Below the pieces are notes generated by a model. It saw only the letters and a program-made list of their open reading frames with translations, did not search any database and had not been told where the DNA came from. Shown here piece by piece: positions 18,049 through 25,512 of a stretch of DNA of 64,000 nt. The position numbers and the translations under genes were made by a program. Location of the stretch: the NCBI GenBank assembly GCA_934512135.1, contig CAKSWT010000012.1:1-64000 (forward strand), given 5' to 3'. The stretch is from an uncultured Oscillospiraceae bacterium. GTDB lineage: Bacteria; Bacillota; Clostridia; Oscillospirales; Oscillospiraceae. The first letter of the stretch is position 1; each line of letters opens with the position of its first letter.

Positions 18049-18129
18049 TGTATCTCACCTCGTCAGATGGGTTTGCGCACAAGGTGGAGCGTGAAGGAAA
18101 GGCTCCACGCTCCACCGAATCGGCGTAAC

Positions 18130-19956
18130 TTACTGATCGTCGTCCACGACCTCGTAATCGGCGTCTACCACACCGTCGTCATTGGGCTTGGATTCCCCGG
18201 CAGCTCCGGCGGCGCCCTCCTGGGCCTGCTGCTGATAGAGCTTCTCGGAGATGCTGTAGAAGGCCTTCTGCACAGCCTCGGTGGCGGACTTGATGGCCTC
18301 CACGTCGGTGCCCTTGAGCTCCTCACGGAGCTTCTCAATGGCCTCCTTCACAGGCGCCTTCTCGGACTCGCTGACCTTGTCGCCCAGCTCCTCCAGGGTC
18401 TTTTCGGACTGATAGATCACCTGATCGGCAGCGTTGCGGGCGTCCACCTCGTCCTTCCGGGCCTTATCCTCGGCGGCATACTGCTCGGCCTCCTTCACGG
18501 CCTTGTCGATGTCGTCCTTGGAGAGGTTGGAGGAGGAGGTAATGGTGATGTGCTGCTCCTTGCCGGTGCCCTTGTCGGTGGCGGAGACGTTTACGATGCC
18601 GTTGGCATCAATGTCAAAGGTAACCTCGATCTGAGGCACGCCCCGGGGTGCGGGAGAAATGCCGTCCAGATGGAACTTGCCCAGGGTCTTGTTGTAGGCC
18701 GCGATATCACGTTCGCCCTGGAGCACATGGACCTCAACGGAGGTCTGATTGTCCGCGGCGGTGGAGAAGATCTGGCTCTTCTTGGTGGGGATGGTGGTGT
18801 TCCGCTCAATGAGCTTGGTGAACACGCCGCCCATGGTCTCGATGCCCAGGCTCAGGGGGGTGACATCCAGCAGCAGCAGGCCCTTGACGTCGCCGCCCAG
18901 CACGCCGCCCTGAATGGCAGCGCCTACGGCCACGCACTCGTCGGGGTTGATGCCCTTGAAGCCTTCCTTACCGGTGAGCTTCTTCACGGCGTCCTGAACT
19001 GCGGGAATACGGCTGGAGCCGCCCACCAGCAGGACCTTGTGAATGTCGGAGTTGGTCAGGCCGGCGTCCTTCATGGCCTGACGGACAGGCACCATGGTCT
19101 TTTCCACCAGATCGGCGGTGAGCTCATTGAACTTGGCCCGGGTGAGGGTCACGTCCAGATGCTTGGGGCCGGTGGCGTCGGCGGTGATATAGGGCAGGTT
19201 GATGTTGGAGGTGGTGACGCTGGACAGCTCAATCTTGGCCTTCTCAGCGGCCTCCTTCAGGCGCTGCATGGCCACCTTGTCGGCGGTCAGGTCAATGCCG
19301 TTTTCCTTCTTGAACTCAGCGGCCAGGTAGTTCATAATCCGCTGGTCGAAGTCGTCGCCGCCCAGGTGGGTGTCGCCGGCTGTGGCCAGAACCTCAATGA
19401 CACCGTCGCCGATTTCCAGAATGGACACATCAAAGGTGCCGCCGCCCAGGTCGTAGACCATGACCTTCTGGTCCTCTTCCTTGTCCACCCCGTAGGCCAG
19501 CGCCGCTGCGGTGGGCTCGTTGATGATACGCTTGACGTCCAGGCCCGCAATGCGGCCGGCGTCCTTGGTGGCCTGACGCTGGGCGTCGTTGAAGTAGGCG
19601 GGAACGGTGATTACCGCCTCGGTGACGGTCTGACCCAGATAGGCCTCGGCGTCCGCCTTCAGCTTCTGCAGGATCATCGCGGAGATCTCCTGGGGGGTGT
19701 AGTGCTTGCCGTCCACGGTGACCTTTTCGTCGGTGCCCATCTTCCGCTTGATGGAAGAGATGGTCCGGTCGGGGTTCTGAATGGCCTGGCGCTTTGCCAC
19801 CTGGCCCACCATCCGCTCGCCGGTCTTGGAGAATGCCACCACAGAGGGGGTGGTTCTGCTGCCCTCGGCGTTGGCGATGACAACGGGCTCGCCGCCCTCC
19901 ATCACGGCCACGCAGGAGTTTGTAGTACCTAAATCAATACCAATAATCTTAGACAT
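18130..19956 (-). CDS. dnaK: Chaperone DnaK (Hsp70)
   Basis: This is the 608-residue Hsp70 chaperone. The ATPase domain starts IIGIDLGTTNSCVAVMEGG and includes DLGGGTFDVSILE and VLLVGGSSRIPAVQ. The substrate domain has LLLDVTPLSLGIET, and the C-terminal end reads YEVVDDDQ with a Gly/Ala-rich lid before it. It lacks the 20-24-residue insertion near residue 80 of Gram-negative DnaK, as is usual in Firmicutes. Expression is expected to be under HrcA/CIRCE control from upstream of hrcA. Confidence 0.98.
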   Translation of the reverse strand: MSKIIGIDLGTTNSCVAVMEGGEPVVIANAEGSRTTPSVVAFSKTGERMVGQVAKRQAIQNPDRTISSIKRKMGTDEKVTVDGKHYTPQEISAMILQKLKADAEAYLGQTVTEAVITVPAYFNDAQRQATKDAGRIAGLDVKRIINEPTAAALAYGVDKEEDQKVMVYDLGGGTFDVSILEIGDGVIEVLATAGDTHLGGDDFDQRIMNYLAAEFKKENGIDLTADKVAMQRLKEAAEKAKIELSSVTTSNINLPYITADATGPKHLDVTLTRAKFNELTADLVEKTMVPVRQAMKDAGLTNSDIHKVLLVGGSSRIPAVQDAVKKLTGKEGFKGINPDECVAVGAAIQGGVLGGDVKGLLLLDVTPLSLGIETMGGVFTKLIERNTTIPTKKSQIFSTAADNQTSVEVHVLQGERDIAAYNKTLGKFHLDGISPAPRGVPQIEVTFDIDANGIVNVSATDKGTGKEQHITITSSSNLSKDDIDKAVKEAEQYAAEDKARKDEVDARNAADQVIYQSEKTLEELGDKVSESEKAPVKEAIEKLREELKGTDVEAIKSATEAVQKAFYSISEKLYQQQAQEGAAGAAGESKPNDDGVVDADYEVVDDDQ

Positions 19957-20005
19957 AATGTTGTTCCTCCTATATGAAATCAGTATTTACAAAATTTATA
20001 GAATC

Positions 20006-20557
20006 TCAGTTTGCCGTCTGTACCATGGCAAACCGGATGACCTTATCGCCCAGCTTAAATCCCTTCTGGAACACCTGAACGATTTGTCCCTCTTTATAAT
20101 TGTCGTCCTCAATATGCATCACCGCATTGTGGAGATCCGGGGAGAAGGTGTCTCCGGGCTGGCCGTAAATGGTGACGTCCAGCTTATTCAGAATCTCGAT
20201 GAGGCCGGTCATGGTCATTTCCACGCCCTTTTTATAGGCCGCGTCGGCGGTCTCCTGCTCCATGGCCCGACTGAGATTGTCGAACACCGGCAGGAACTTT
20301 TCCACGGTTGCGGCCTTGGCGTCCCGGTAGATGTTGTCCTTCTCCTTTTGGGAACGCTTTCGGAAGTTGTCATATTCGGCGGCCAGGCGGAGATATTGAT
20401 CGTGCTCCTGCTGGAGCTTGGCCTGGGCCTCCTGTAAGGGATCCGGAGCCTCCTGCGGGGCTGCCGTCTCCGGGGCGTCGGCCTCCGGGGCGGGGACCTC
20501 CTGGGGCTCCTCCGGGGGAAGCTCAGCTTCCTGGGGCTTTTTCAATTCTTCATCCAT
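20006..20557 (-). CDS. grpE: Nucleotide exchange factor GrpE
   Basis: GrpE is the 183-residue nucleotide exchange factor for DnaK. The first 60 residues are acidic and Pro/Glu/Ala-rich. A long helix follows, with LRLAAEYDNFRKRSQKEKDN, and the beta domain near the end has GDTFSPDLHNAVMHIEDDN, which matches the family signature. It lies six bases after hrcA and 49 bases before dnaK. Confidence 0.96.
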   Translation of the reverse strand: MDEELKKPQEAELPPEEPQEVPAPEADAPETAAPQEAPDPLQEAQAKLQQEHDQYLRLAAEYDNFRKRSQKEKDNIYRDAKAATVEKFLPVFDNLSRAMEQETADAAYKKGVEMTMTGLIEILNKLDVTIYGQPGDTFSPDLHNAVMHIEDDNYKEGQIVQVFQKGFKLGDKVIRFAMVQTAN

Positions 20558-20563
20558 GTGGGA

Positions 20564-21628
20564 TCATTCCTCCTGTTTTTTCTCCGGGTCCGATGCCGAA
20601 GGGGGAAGGGCCTTGGAGAACATCTTCCCCAGTCCCTCGGCGAAATAAGAGAGCCTTGCGGCCACCTGGGCGTAGTCCATCCGGGTGGGACCCACCACCC
20701 CCAGCATGCCCTGCATGCCGTCGCCCAGATCATACCGGGCCATGACCACGCTGGTATCCTTCAGGGCCTGGGATACGTTTTCCGGCCCCACCAGGATCTT
20801 GACGTTGGAGTCCTTGTCAGGAACCGGCAGGGTGGAGATCACATCCTCGTCAAGATGAGAGATGAGCTCCGTGGCCTTGCCCACGTCCTGATATTCCGGC
20901 TGACCAAGGAGCTTGGTCTGGCCGGTGACAAATACCTCGTTTTTCTGTTCCTCCTCCAGGGTCTTGACGGTAAACTCCACCACCACCGACACCAGATCGG
21001 AGGCGGACCCGGCGTTTCGCTGGATCTTGCTGAGGACCTGGGGGGTGATCTCCTGGGGGGAGAGGTCGGTGAGGGATGCGTTGAGCATGGCCACCAGACT
21101 TTTCACGTCCTGGGGATCGGCGTTTACCGGCAGCTTGATGAGCTTGTTGTGGACGGTGTCCGTGCTCATCAGCAGCACCAGAATGAAGGTATAGGGAGCA
21201 GTTTGGATCAGCTCAAACCGCTGGACCGTAACGGCGCGGCTTTTGGTGGCCACGGCGTAGGCCGGGAGGTTGGTGAGCTTGGAGATCAGCTGTCCCACCT
21301 GGGCGATGGCGGTGTCGAATTCCTGGAGCTTGTCGGTCATGACCCGACTGAGGCTTTGGGTCTCGTCCCGGCTGAGGCGATAGTCCTGCATCAGCTCGTC
21401 AATATAAAGCCGATACCCGGCAGGGGAGGGAATCCGTCCTGCGGAGGTGTGGGGCTGTTCCAGCAGTCCCTGCTCCGTGAGATACGCCAGCTCGTTTCGA
21501 ATGGTGGCGGAGGAGTAGTGGATATCCGGCTGGGCGGCAATGGCCTTGGAGCCCACCGGCTCGGCAGTTGCCACATAGTCGTCCACCACGGCCCGAAGGA
21601 TCCGCTTTTGCCGATCTGTCAATTCCAC
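20564..21628 (-). CDS. hrcA: Heat-inducible transcription repressor HrcA
   Basis: HrcA represses class I heat-shock genes by binding CIRCE, and GroEL assists it. The protein of 354 residues has an N-terminal winged helix (LTDRQKRILRAVVDDYVATAEPVGSKAIA, split by the wing loop), then YSSATIRNELAYLTEQGLLEQPHTSAGRIPS and a GAF-like dimer domain. The start is set at a GTG (21628) because AAAGGAGG lies eight bases upstream. A longer reading to 21649 would put the ribosome site inside the gene and overlap the CIRCE element. It autoregulates the operon. Confidence 0.95.
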   Translation of the reverse strand: MELTDRQKRILRAVVDDYVATAEPVGSKAIAAQPDIHYSSATIRNELAYLTEQGLLEQPHTSAGRIPSPAGYRLYIDELMQDYRLSRDETQSLSRVMTDKLQEFDTAIAQVGQLISKLTNLPAYAVATKSRAVTVQRFELIQTAPYTFILVLLMSTDTVHNKLIKLPVNADPQDVKSLVAMLNASLTDLSPQEITPQVLSKIQRNAGSASDLVSVVVEFTVKTLEEEQKNEVFVTGQTKLLGQPEYQDVGKATELISHLDEDVISTLPVPDKDSNVKILVGPENVSQALKDTSVVMARYDLGDGMQGMLGVVGPTRMDYAQVAARLSYFAEGLGKMFSKALPPSASDPEKKQEE

Positions 21629-21642
21629 AACGCTGACCTCCT

Positions 21643-21669
21643 TTAGCACTCTTTCTCTCTGAGTGCTAA
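21643..21669 (-). promoter_or_regulatory. CIRCE operator (HrcA binding site)
   Basis: TTAGCACTC, nine-base spacer, GAGTGCTAA: a perfect 9-9-9 match to CIRCE. It lies between the promoter and the hrcA ribosome site, so HrcA binding blocks the whole heat-shock operon. Confidence 0.97.
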
Positions 21670-21673
21670 ACTA

Positions 21674-21702
21674 AATGTACCACTACTTCCCCCGGTTGTC
21701 AA
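21674..21702 (-). promoter_or_regulatory. Promoter of hrcA-grpE-dnaK-dnaJ
   Basis: On the minus strand: -35 TTGACA, 17-base spacer, -10 TACATT, immediately upstream of CIRCE. Confidence 0.8.
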
Positions 21703-21743
21703 TAGTACATTGTGAATAAATTAAAAACAATTTCCGGGAAGGA

Positions 21744-21774
21744 AAAACCGCCTGCGCCGATGGGGCGCAGGCGG
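21744..21774 (-). terminator. Terminator downstream of the unknown membrane protein gene
   Basis: CCGCCTGCGCC pairs with GGCGCAGGCGG, and on the minus strand it is followed by TTTTT. A fragment of the S repeat separates it from the stop codon at 21827. Confidence 0.8.
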
Positions 21775-21777
21775 CTC

Positions 21778-21826
21778 AATTTGTCAAAAGACCTCGTAGA
21801 GTTTCGCCGCCGCAGGCGGCTGAAGG
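21778..21826 (+). repeat. S-family intergenic repeat, truncated copy D
   Basis: About 35 bases match the left end of the S element: AATTTGTCAAAAGACC, then CTCGTAGAGTTTCGCCGCCG. The right part then diverges into sequence resembling the neighbouring terminator arm. It directly follows a terminator hairpin and abuts the stop codon of the membrane protein gene, the same placement as the full copies. Confidence 0.7.
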
Positions 21827-22618
21827 TCAGTTTCCGTTTTCCTTGGCGTCTCTGGGCTTTTTCGGGTCCGGGGCGCAGGGAAGCAGCAGTCCCCAAATCA
21901 CCGGCAGCTGCCAGAGAAGAAAGCCTCCGTAGGTGATTACCGTGGAGAAGCTCAGGTCCATAAACCCGTCCATCATGGCCCCGGCGCAGAAGAACACGGC
22001 GCCCATGGCGCAGAACAGGGTCCGGCGGGGCTTTCCCTGGTCAAAGACAAATCCGGCGCCGTAGTAAAAGGCCAGCAGGGAGAAAATCAGGGCGAAGAGA
22101 ATCAGACAGTAGTCCAGGATAATGGGGTCGGTGCTCCAGCCCTTGAAGTTGAGAATCAGTTTAATGAGCAGATACAAAATGGGCATCAGCTCCGCCGGGG
22201 GACAGCAGCGGTCCCCTCGCCGCCGGAAGGACACGGTGAGGAAGCAGCACACGCCCCCCAACAGCCCCAGAAGCAGCATAATGGGGGCAGAGATCCCCGG
22301 TCCGGCCACCAGGGCCTCGGCGAACTCCACACAGGCTCCCACCAGAATCAGTCCGGCGGCCACCATTCCCGTGGCGTAGCTGCCCAGATTGTAGTGGAGC
22401 ACATAGTGCCGGCCACAGCGGCCGGGGGAGCCCAGGGCGCAGATCAGGGCGGTGGCCAAAAACACGCCCCCCAGAATCAGCAGCAGCACCATGGACAGAT
22501 GCATCACCGGCAGGCCCCGGTCATCCACTCCGGCAATTAAATTCCAGAGCCGCAGCCCGGCGGCCCCCAGGGCGAACGCCAGGGTGAGGAAATAGGGCGC
22601 AGTAAAACGTCGGTTCAT
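21827..22618 (-). CDS. Unknown polytopic membrane protein
   Basis: I do not recognise this 263-residue protein. It has about seven hydrophobic helices (around 8-28, 40-63, 78-100, 108-130, 143-160, 168-192 and 200-245), a short Cys-containing loop (RRGDRCCPPAE) and a charged C-terminus. There is no enzyme motif. The start at 22618 has AGGAGG seven bases upstream. It is divergent from icd and separated from hrcA by its own terminator, so it appears to be a single-gene unit. Confidence 0.75.
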   Translation of the reverse strand: MNRRFTAPYFLTLAFALGAAGLRLWNLIAGVDDRGLPVMHLSMVLLLILGGVFLATALICALGSPGRCGRHYVLHYNLGSYATGMVAAGLILVGACVEFAEALVAGPGISAPIMLLLGLLGGVCCFLTVSFRRRGDRCCPPAELMPILYLLIKLILNFKGWSTDPIILDYCLILFALIFSLLAFYYGAGFVFDQGKPRRTLFCAMGAVFFCAGAMMDGFMDLSFSTVITYGGFLLWQLPVIWGLLLPCAPDPKKPRDAKENGN

Positions 22619-22917
22619 GGTATGGCCTCCTGTCTGGATGATACGGAGTCCATTATATCAGCGGGAGACAGGGATTGGAAGTGGAAAAGCCTGTGTAAAA
22701 ACAGGAATTTCTGTGGAAAACTCCGTGGAGAATGTGGATAGGCCGGTGGAATTCGTCGAAATTCCGGGGCTTTCCACCGGCAGAACTGGAAAAAGCGGGA
22801 TTTTGCCGGGAAAATCCGAGGATTTCCCATGGTCTTTGTGGAAAAACACGATGTCATTTTCCCGGGAGATTCGATATAATAGGCATAACATTTCGAAATA
22901 GAACGGGGATGGACAAC
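22619..22917. promoter_or_regulatory. 299-base divergent intergenic region with DnaA-box-like motifs
   Basis: There is no gene here. The region holds the icd promoter, a TATAAT for the membrane gene (minus strand, about 22653-22658), three matches to TGTGNAWAA (complement of the DnaA box TTWTNCACA) at 22692, 22712 and 22837, and a near match at 22733. It also has an inverted repeat, GCCGGTGGAA (22742-22751) with TTCCACCGGC (22772-22781). Confidence 0.5.
22852..22880 (+). promoter_or_regulatory. Promoter of icd
   Basis: -35 TGTCAT (weak), 17-base spacer, -10 TATAAT. The transcript would start about 30 bases before the ATG. Confidence 0.5.
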
Positions 22918-24129
22918 ATGGAGAAAATCAACATGACCACCCCGCTGGTGGAGATGGACGGCGACGAGATGACGCGCATCCTCTGGCGGGACATTAAGGA
23001 AAAGCTCATTACCCCCTTTGTGGCCCTTCGTACGGAATACTACGATCTGGGTCTGCCCCACCGGGACGAAACCGGGGACCGGGTCACCGTGGAGGCTGCG
23101 GAGGCCGCCCGGAAGTACGGCGTGGCGGTGAAGTGCGCCACCATTACCCCCAACGCCTCCCGGATGGAGGAGTATCATCTCCATGAGATGTGGAAAAGTC
23201 CCAACGGCACCATCCGGGCCATTTTGGACGGCACCGTGTTCCGGGCGCCCATTCTGGTGGAGGGGATCTCCCCGGTGATGCGGAACTGGAAAAAGCCCAT
23301 CACCATTGCCCGCCACGCCTACGGCGACATCTACAAGGCCACGGAGCTGCGGGTGCCCCAGGGCAAGGCGGAGCTGCTGTTTACGGACAAGGACGGAAAG
23401 GAGACCCGTCAGACCGTCTATGACTTTGAGTGCCCCGGAGTGCTTATGGGCCAGTACAACAAGGACAGCTCCATTGCGTCCTTTGCCCGGTCCTGCTTCG
23501 CCTATGCCCTGGCCACAAAGCAGGACCTCTGGTTCTCCGCCAAGGACACCATTGCCAAGAAGTACGACGGCCAGTTCCGGGACACCTTCCAGCGAATCTA
23601 TCAGGAGGAATACCAGGAGGCCTTTGCCAAGGCGGGCATCACCTATTTCTACACCCTTATTGACGATGCCGTGGCCCGGGCGGTCCGGTCCCAGGGGGGC
23701 TTTATCTGGGCCCTGAAGAACTATGACGGAGACGTGATGAGCGACATGGTCTCCACGGCCTTCGGGTCCCTGGCCATGATGACCTCGGTGCTGGTGTCTC
23801 CGGAGGGGAACTATGAGTATGAGGCGGCCCACGGCACCGTGACCCAGCACTACTACCGCTATCTCCAGGGAGAGGAGACCTCCACCAATCCGGTGGCCAC
23901 CATCTTCGCCTGGAGCGGCGCCCTGCGGAAGCGGGGAGAAAAGGACCATCTGCCTCAGCTGACGGACTTTGCCAACCGGTTGGAGGAGTGTACCCTGGAG
24001 GTGATCCGAGAGGGCACCATGACCGGGGACCTGTGCCAGCTCTGGGAGAAGGGCACCCCCAATAAGGTCACCTCTCCGGTGTTTATGGACGCCATCGCCG
24101 AGAAGCTTCGGCGCTGTTATCCGGCATAA
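22918..24129 (+). CDS. icd: NADP-dependent isocitrate dehydrogenase
   Basis: This enzyme oxidises isocitrate to 2-oxoglutarate, giving NADPH and glutamate precursor. The 403-residue protein belongs to the eukaryote-like homodimeric branch (family II), not the E. coli type. Features are VEMDGDEMTRILWRDIKEKL at the start, the phosphosite-region KSPNGTIRAILDGTVFR, the Tyr of the DDAVARAVRSQGGFIWALKNYDGDV segment (split here by the Lys/Asp site) and EAAHGTVTQHYY. ATG 22918 gives the usual length; ATG 22909 is in frame but has poorer ribosome-site spacing. It is a single-gene unit ending at a terminator hairpin. Confidence 0.95.
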   Translation: MEKINMTTPLVEMDGDEMTRILWRDIKEKLITPFVALRTEYYDLGLPHRDETGDRVTVEAAEAARKYGVAVKCATITPNASRMEEYHLHEMWKSPNGTIRAILDGTVFRAPILVEGISPVMRNWKKPITIARHAYGDIYKATELRVPQGKAELLFTDKDGKETRQTVYDFECPGVLMGQYNKDSSIASFARSCFAYALATKQDLWFSAKDTIAKKYDGQFRDTFQRIYQEEYQEAFAKAGITYFYTLIDDAVARAVRSQGGFIWALKNYDGDVMSDMVSTAFGSLAMMTSVLVSPEGNYEYEAAHGTVTQHYYRYLQGEETSTNPVATIFAWSGALRKRGEKDHLPQLTDFANRLEECTLEVIREGTMTGDLCQLWEKGTPNKVTSPVFMDAIAEKLRRCYPA

Positions 24130-24149
24130 GAGATTTCTGTCAATAAAAT

Positions 24150-24174
24150 GACGCCGCCCCACCGGGGCGGCGTC
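24150..24174 (+). terminator. Terminator-like hairpin after icd
   Basis: GACGCCGCCCC pairs with GGGGCGGCGTC around ACC, 21 bases after the stop. A nearly identical hairpin lies on the other side of S copy A at 24378-24403. Confidence 0.75.
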
Positions 24175-24176
24175 TC

Positions 24177-24374
24177 AGTTTGTCAAAAAACCTCGTAGAG
24201 TTTCGCCGCCGGAGCGGCGAAATAAGGTCAAATCATTTTCCGCCGGGGCGTGTATACGGCGGAAAATACATCTCGGCCTGAAAGTGTGGCTTTTGTGCGC
24301 CTAAAGCGCACAAAAATGCGCGCATCAGGCCGCAGCCCCTTTGTCGGAAAAGCCTTCCGGCTTTTTCGACAGTC
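24177..24374 (+). repeat. S-family structured intergenic repeat, copy A (198 bp)
   Basis: This is a full copy running from AGTTTGTC to GACAGTC. It contains four hairpins in series: TTTCGCCGC/GCGGCGAAA; TTTTCCGCC/GGCGGAAAA; CGGCCTGA/TCAGGCCG enclosing TTTTGTGCGC/GCGCACAAAA; and TGTCGGAAAAGCC/GGCTTTTTCGACA. It lies between the convergent genes icd and alr. It is flanked on both sides by a 26-27-base direct repeat that is itself a terminator hairpin. Confidence 0.9.
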
Positions 24375-24377
24375 TCT

Positions 24378-24403
24378 GACGCCGCCCCACCGGGGGCGGC
24401 GTC
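24378..24403 (-). terminator. Terminator-like hairpin after alr
   Basis: GACGCCGCCCC pairs with GGGGCGGCGTC. It differs from the hairpin at 24150-24174 by one inserted G, so the pair forms a near-perfect direct repeat around S copy A. Confidence 0.65.
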
Positions 24404-24408
24404 CTGCT

Positions 24409-25500
24409 TTAGTTGCGGTAGAGAATGTCCAGGGCCTGGAACTTCAGCGGGTTGATGTCGATGCGGATGGGGTCGCCGACCTGACAGGGAATGTCGGTGA
24501 CATCGCAGACGGTTTGGACCATGCCCACATGGCCCAGAACCTTGGCCCTTTGGCCGTTGACGGTGACATAGATGGCCCGGTGGGTGAAAAAGGCCTTGAT
24601 ATTGGACAGCACACCCACCAGACAGTCCCGGAAGCGGGACAGGTCATTGCGGGCAGGGGCGCCGAAGCCGTGATAGTAGCCTACGCTGAATACGGCGATT
24701 TTGGTGGGGCGCTTGGCCTTCCAGCCGGCCCCATAGCCCACGGTATGGCCCACAGGCAGCTCCCGGAGGACCTCCACCTGGGCCTCGCACCAGCCCACAG
24801 GCCGCAGCGCCGAAAAGCCCGGAAAGGCCAGCCGTCCCAGCACCGCAGAGCCCAGACGCACGCCGTCCAGGTGCATTTCCGGATACTTGAGAAAGGCCGA
24901 GGAGTTGCAGCAGTGGCGCAGGCCGGGGGCGATGCCCCGGGCCTCCAGGGCCTCCAGCACCTGCCGGAAGGCAGCAAACTGGGCCCGGGTGGCGGATTCG
25001 TCGTCATAGGCGCTGTAGAAGTGGGTGTAGATGCCCTGGACCTCCAGATGCTCCAGGGCGTAGACCTGGGCGATGGCGTCGATGTCCTGGGGCAGGAAGC
25101 CGTAGCGGCCCATGCCGGTGTCAATCTTCACATGACAGGGACAGCGAATCCCCAGGGCCTGGGCCAGGGCGTCGGCGGCCCGGGCGGTCTCCGGACAGCC
25201 CACGGTGATTACGGCCCCCTGGGCCATCAGCTCCCGCAGCTCCGGCTCCAGTCCCGTCTCCCGGAGCATGAGAATCTCCGCCTGACGGAAGCCCGCCTCC
25301 CGCAGGGCCCGGACCTCCCGGGGCTCCGTCACCGCAAACCGGGTGACGCCGTTTTCCCAGAGAATCCGGGCCAGCGGAATCAGCCCCAGGCCGTAGCCGT
25401 TTCCCTTGATGACCCCATAGACGGCGGCATCCCCGGCCTTCTCCAGAAGGAACCGGGTGTTGGATGCCAGCAGTGGCTGTTCTACGATATATGCTTTCAT
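24409..25500 (-). CDS. alr: Alanine racemase
   Basis: Alr interconverts L- and D-alanine for peptidoglycan. The 363-residue protein has the PLP lysine K32 in YGVIKGNGYGLG, the barrel stretch CHVKIDTGMGRYGFLPQD (Arg for the PLP ring), THFYSAYDDE, and the C-terminal VGYGAGWKAK with the catalytic Tyr, followed by GYYHGFGAP. It is the last gene of a tight five-gene operon, 12 bases after the FemAB-like gene. The sequence is somewhat off the usual Alr consensus, so another amino-acid specificity is possible. Confidence 0.88.
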   Translation of the reverse strand: MKAYIVEQPLLASNTRFLLEKAGDAAVYGVIKGNGYGLGLIPLARILWENGVTRFAVTEPREVRALREAGFRQAEILMLRETGLEPELRELMAQGAVITVGCPETARAADALAQALGIRCPCHVKIDTGMGRYGFLPQDIDAIAQVYALEHLEVQGIYTHFYSAYDDESATRAQFAAFRQVLEALEARGIAPGLRHCCNSSAFLKYPEMHLDGVRLGSAVLGRLAFPGFSALRPVGWCEAQVEVLRELPVGHTVGYGAGWKAKRPTKIAVFSVGYYHGFGAPARNDLSRFRDCLVGVLSNIKAFFTHRAIYVTVNGQRAKVLGHVGMVQTVCDVTDIPCQVGDPIRIDINPLKFQALDILYRN

Positions 25501-25512
25501 AGGCCCTCCCGG

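Noticed and set aside
16606..19932. Plus-strand open frame of 1108 codons over the heat-shock genes
   Set aside because: It is a shadow of dnaJ and dnaK. The translation is low-complexity His/Gly/Val-rich and crosses the terminator and promoter region of neighbouring genes.
22681..22900. Chromosomal replication origin
   Set aside because: Only a few DnaA-like boxes, no AT-rich unwinding region, and no dnaA, dnaN or gidA genes nearby.
24177..24374. S repeat as a CRISPR array
   Set aside because: No regularly spaced short direct repeats with unique spacers; the internal structure is four different hairpins.
24177..24374. S repeat as a T-box or other known riboswitch
   Set aside because: It sits after gene 3' ends, is found in both orientations, and lacks T-box or known aptamer motifs.
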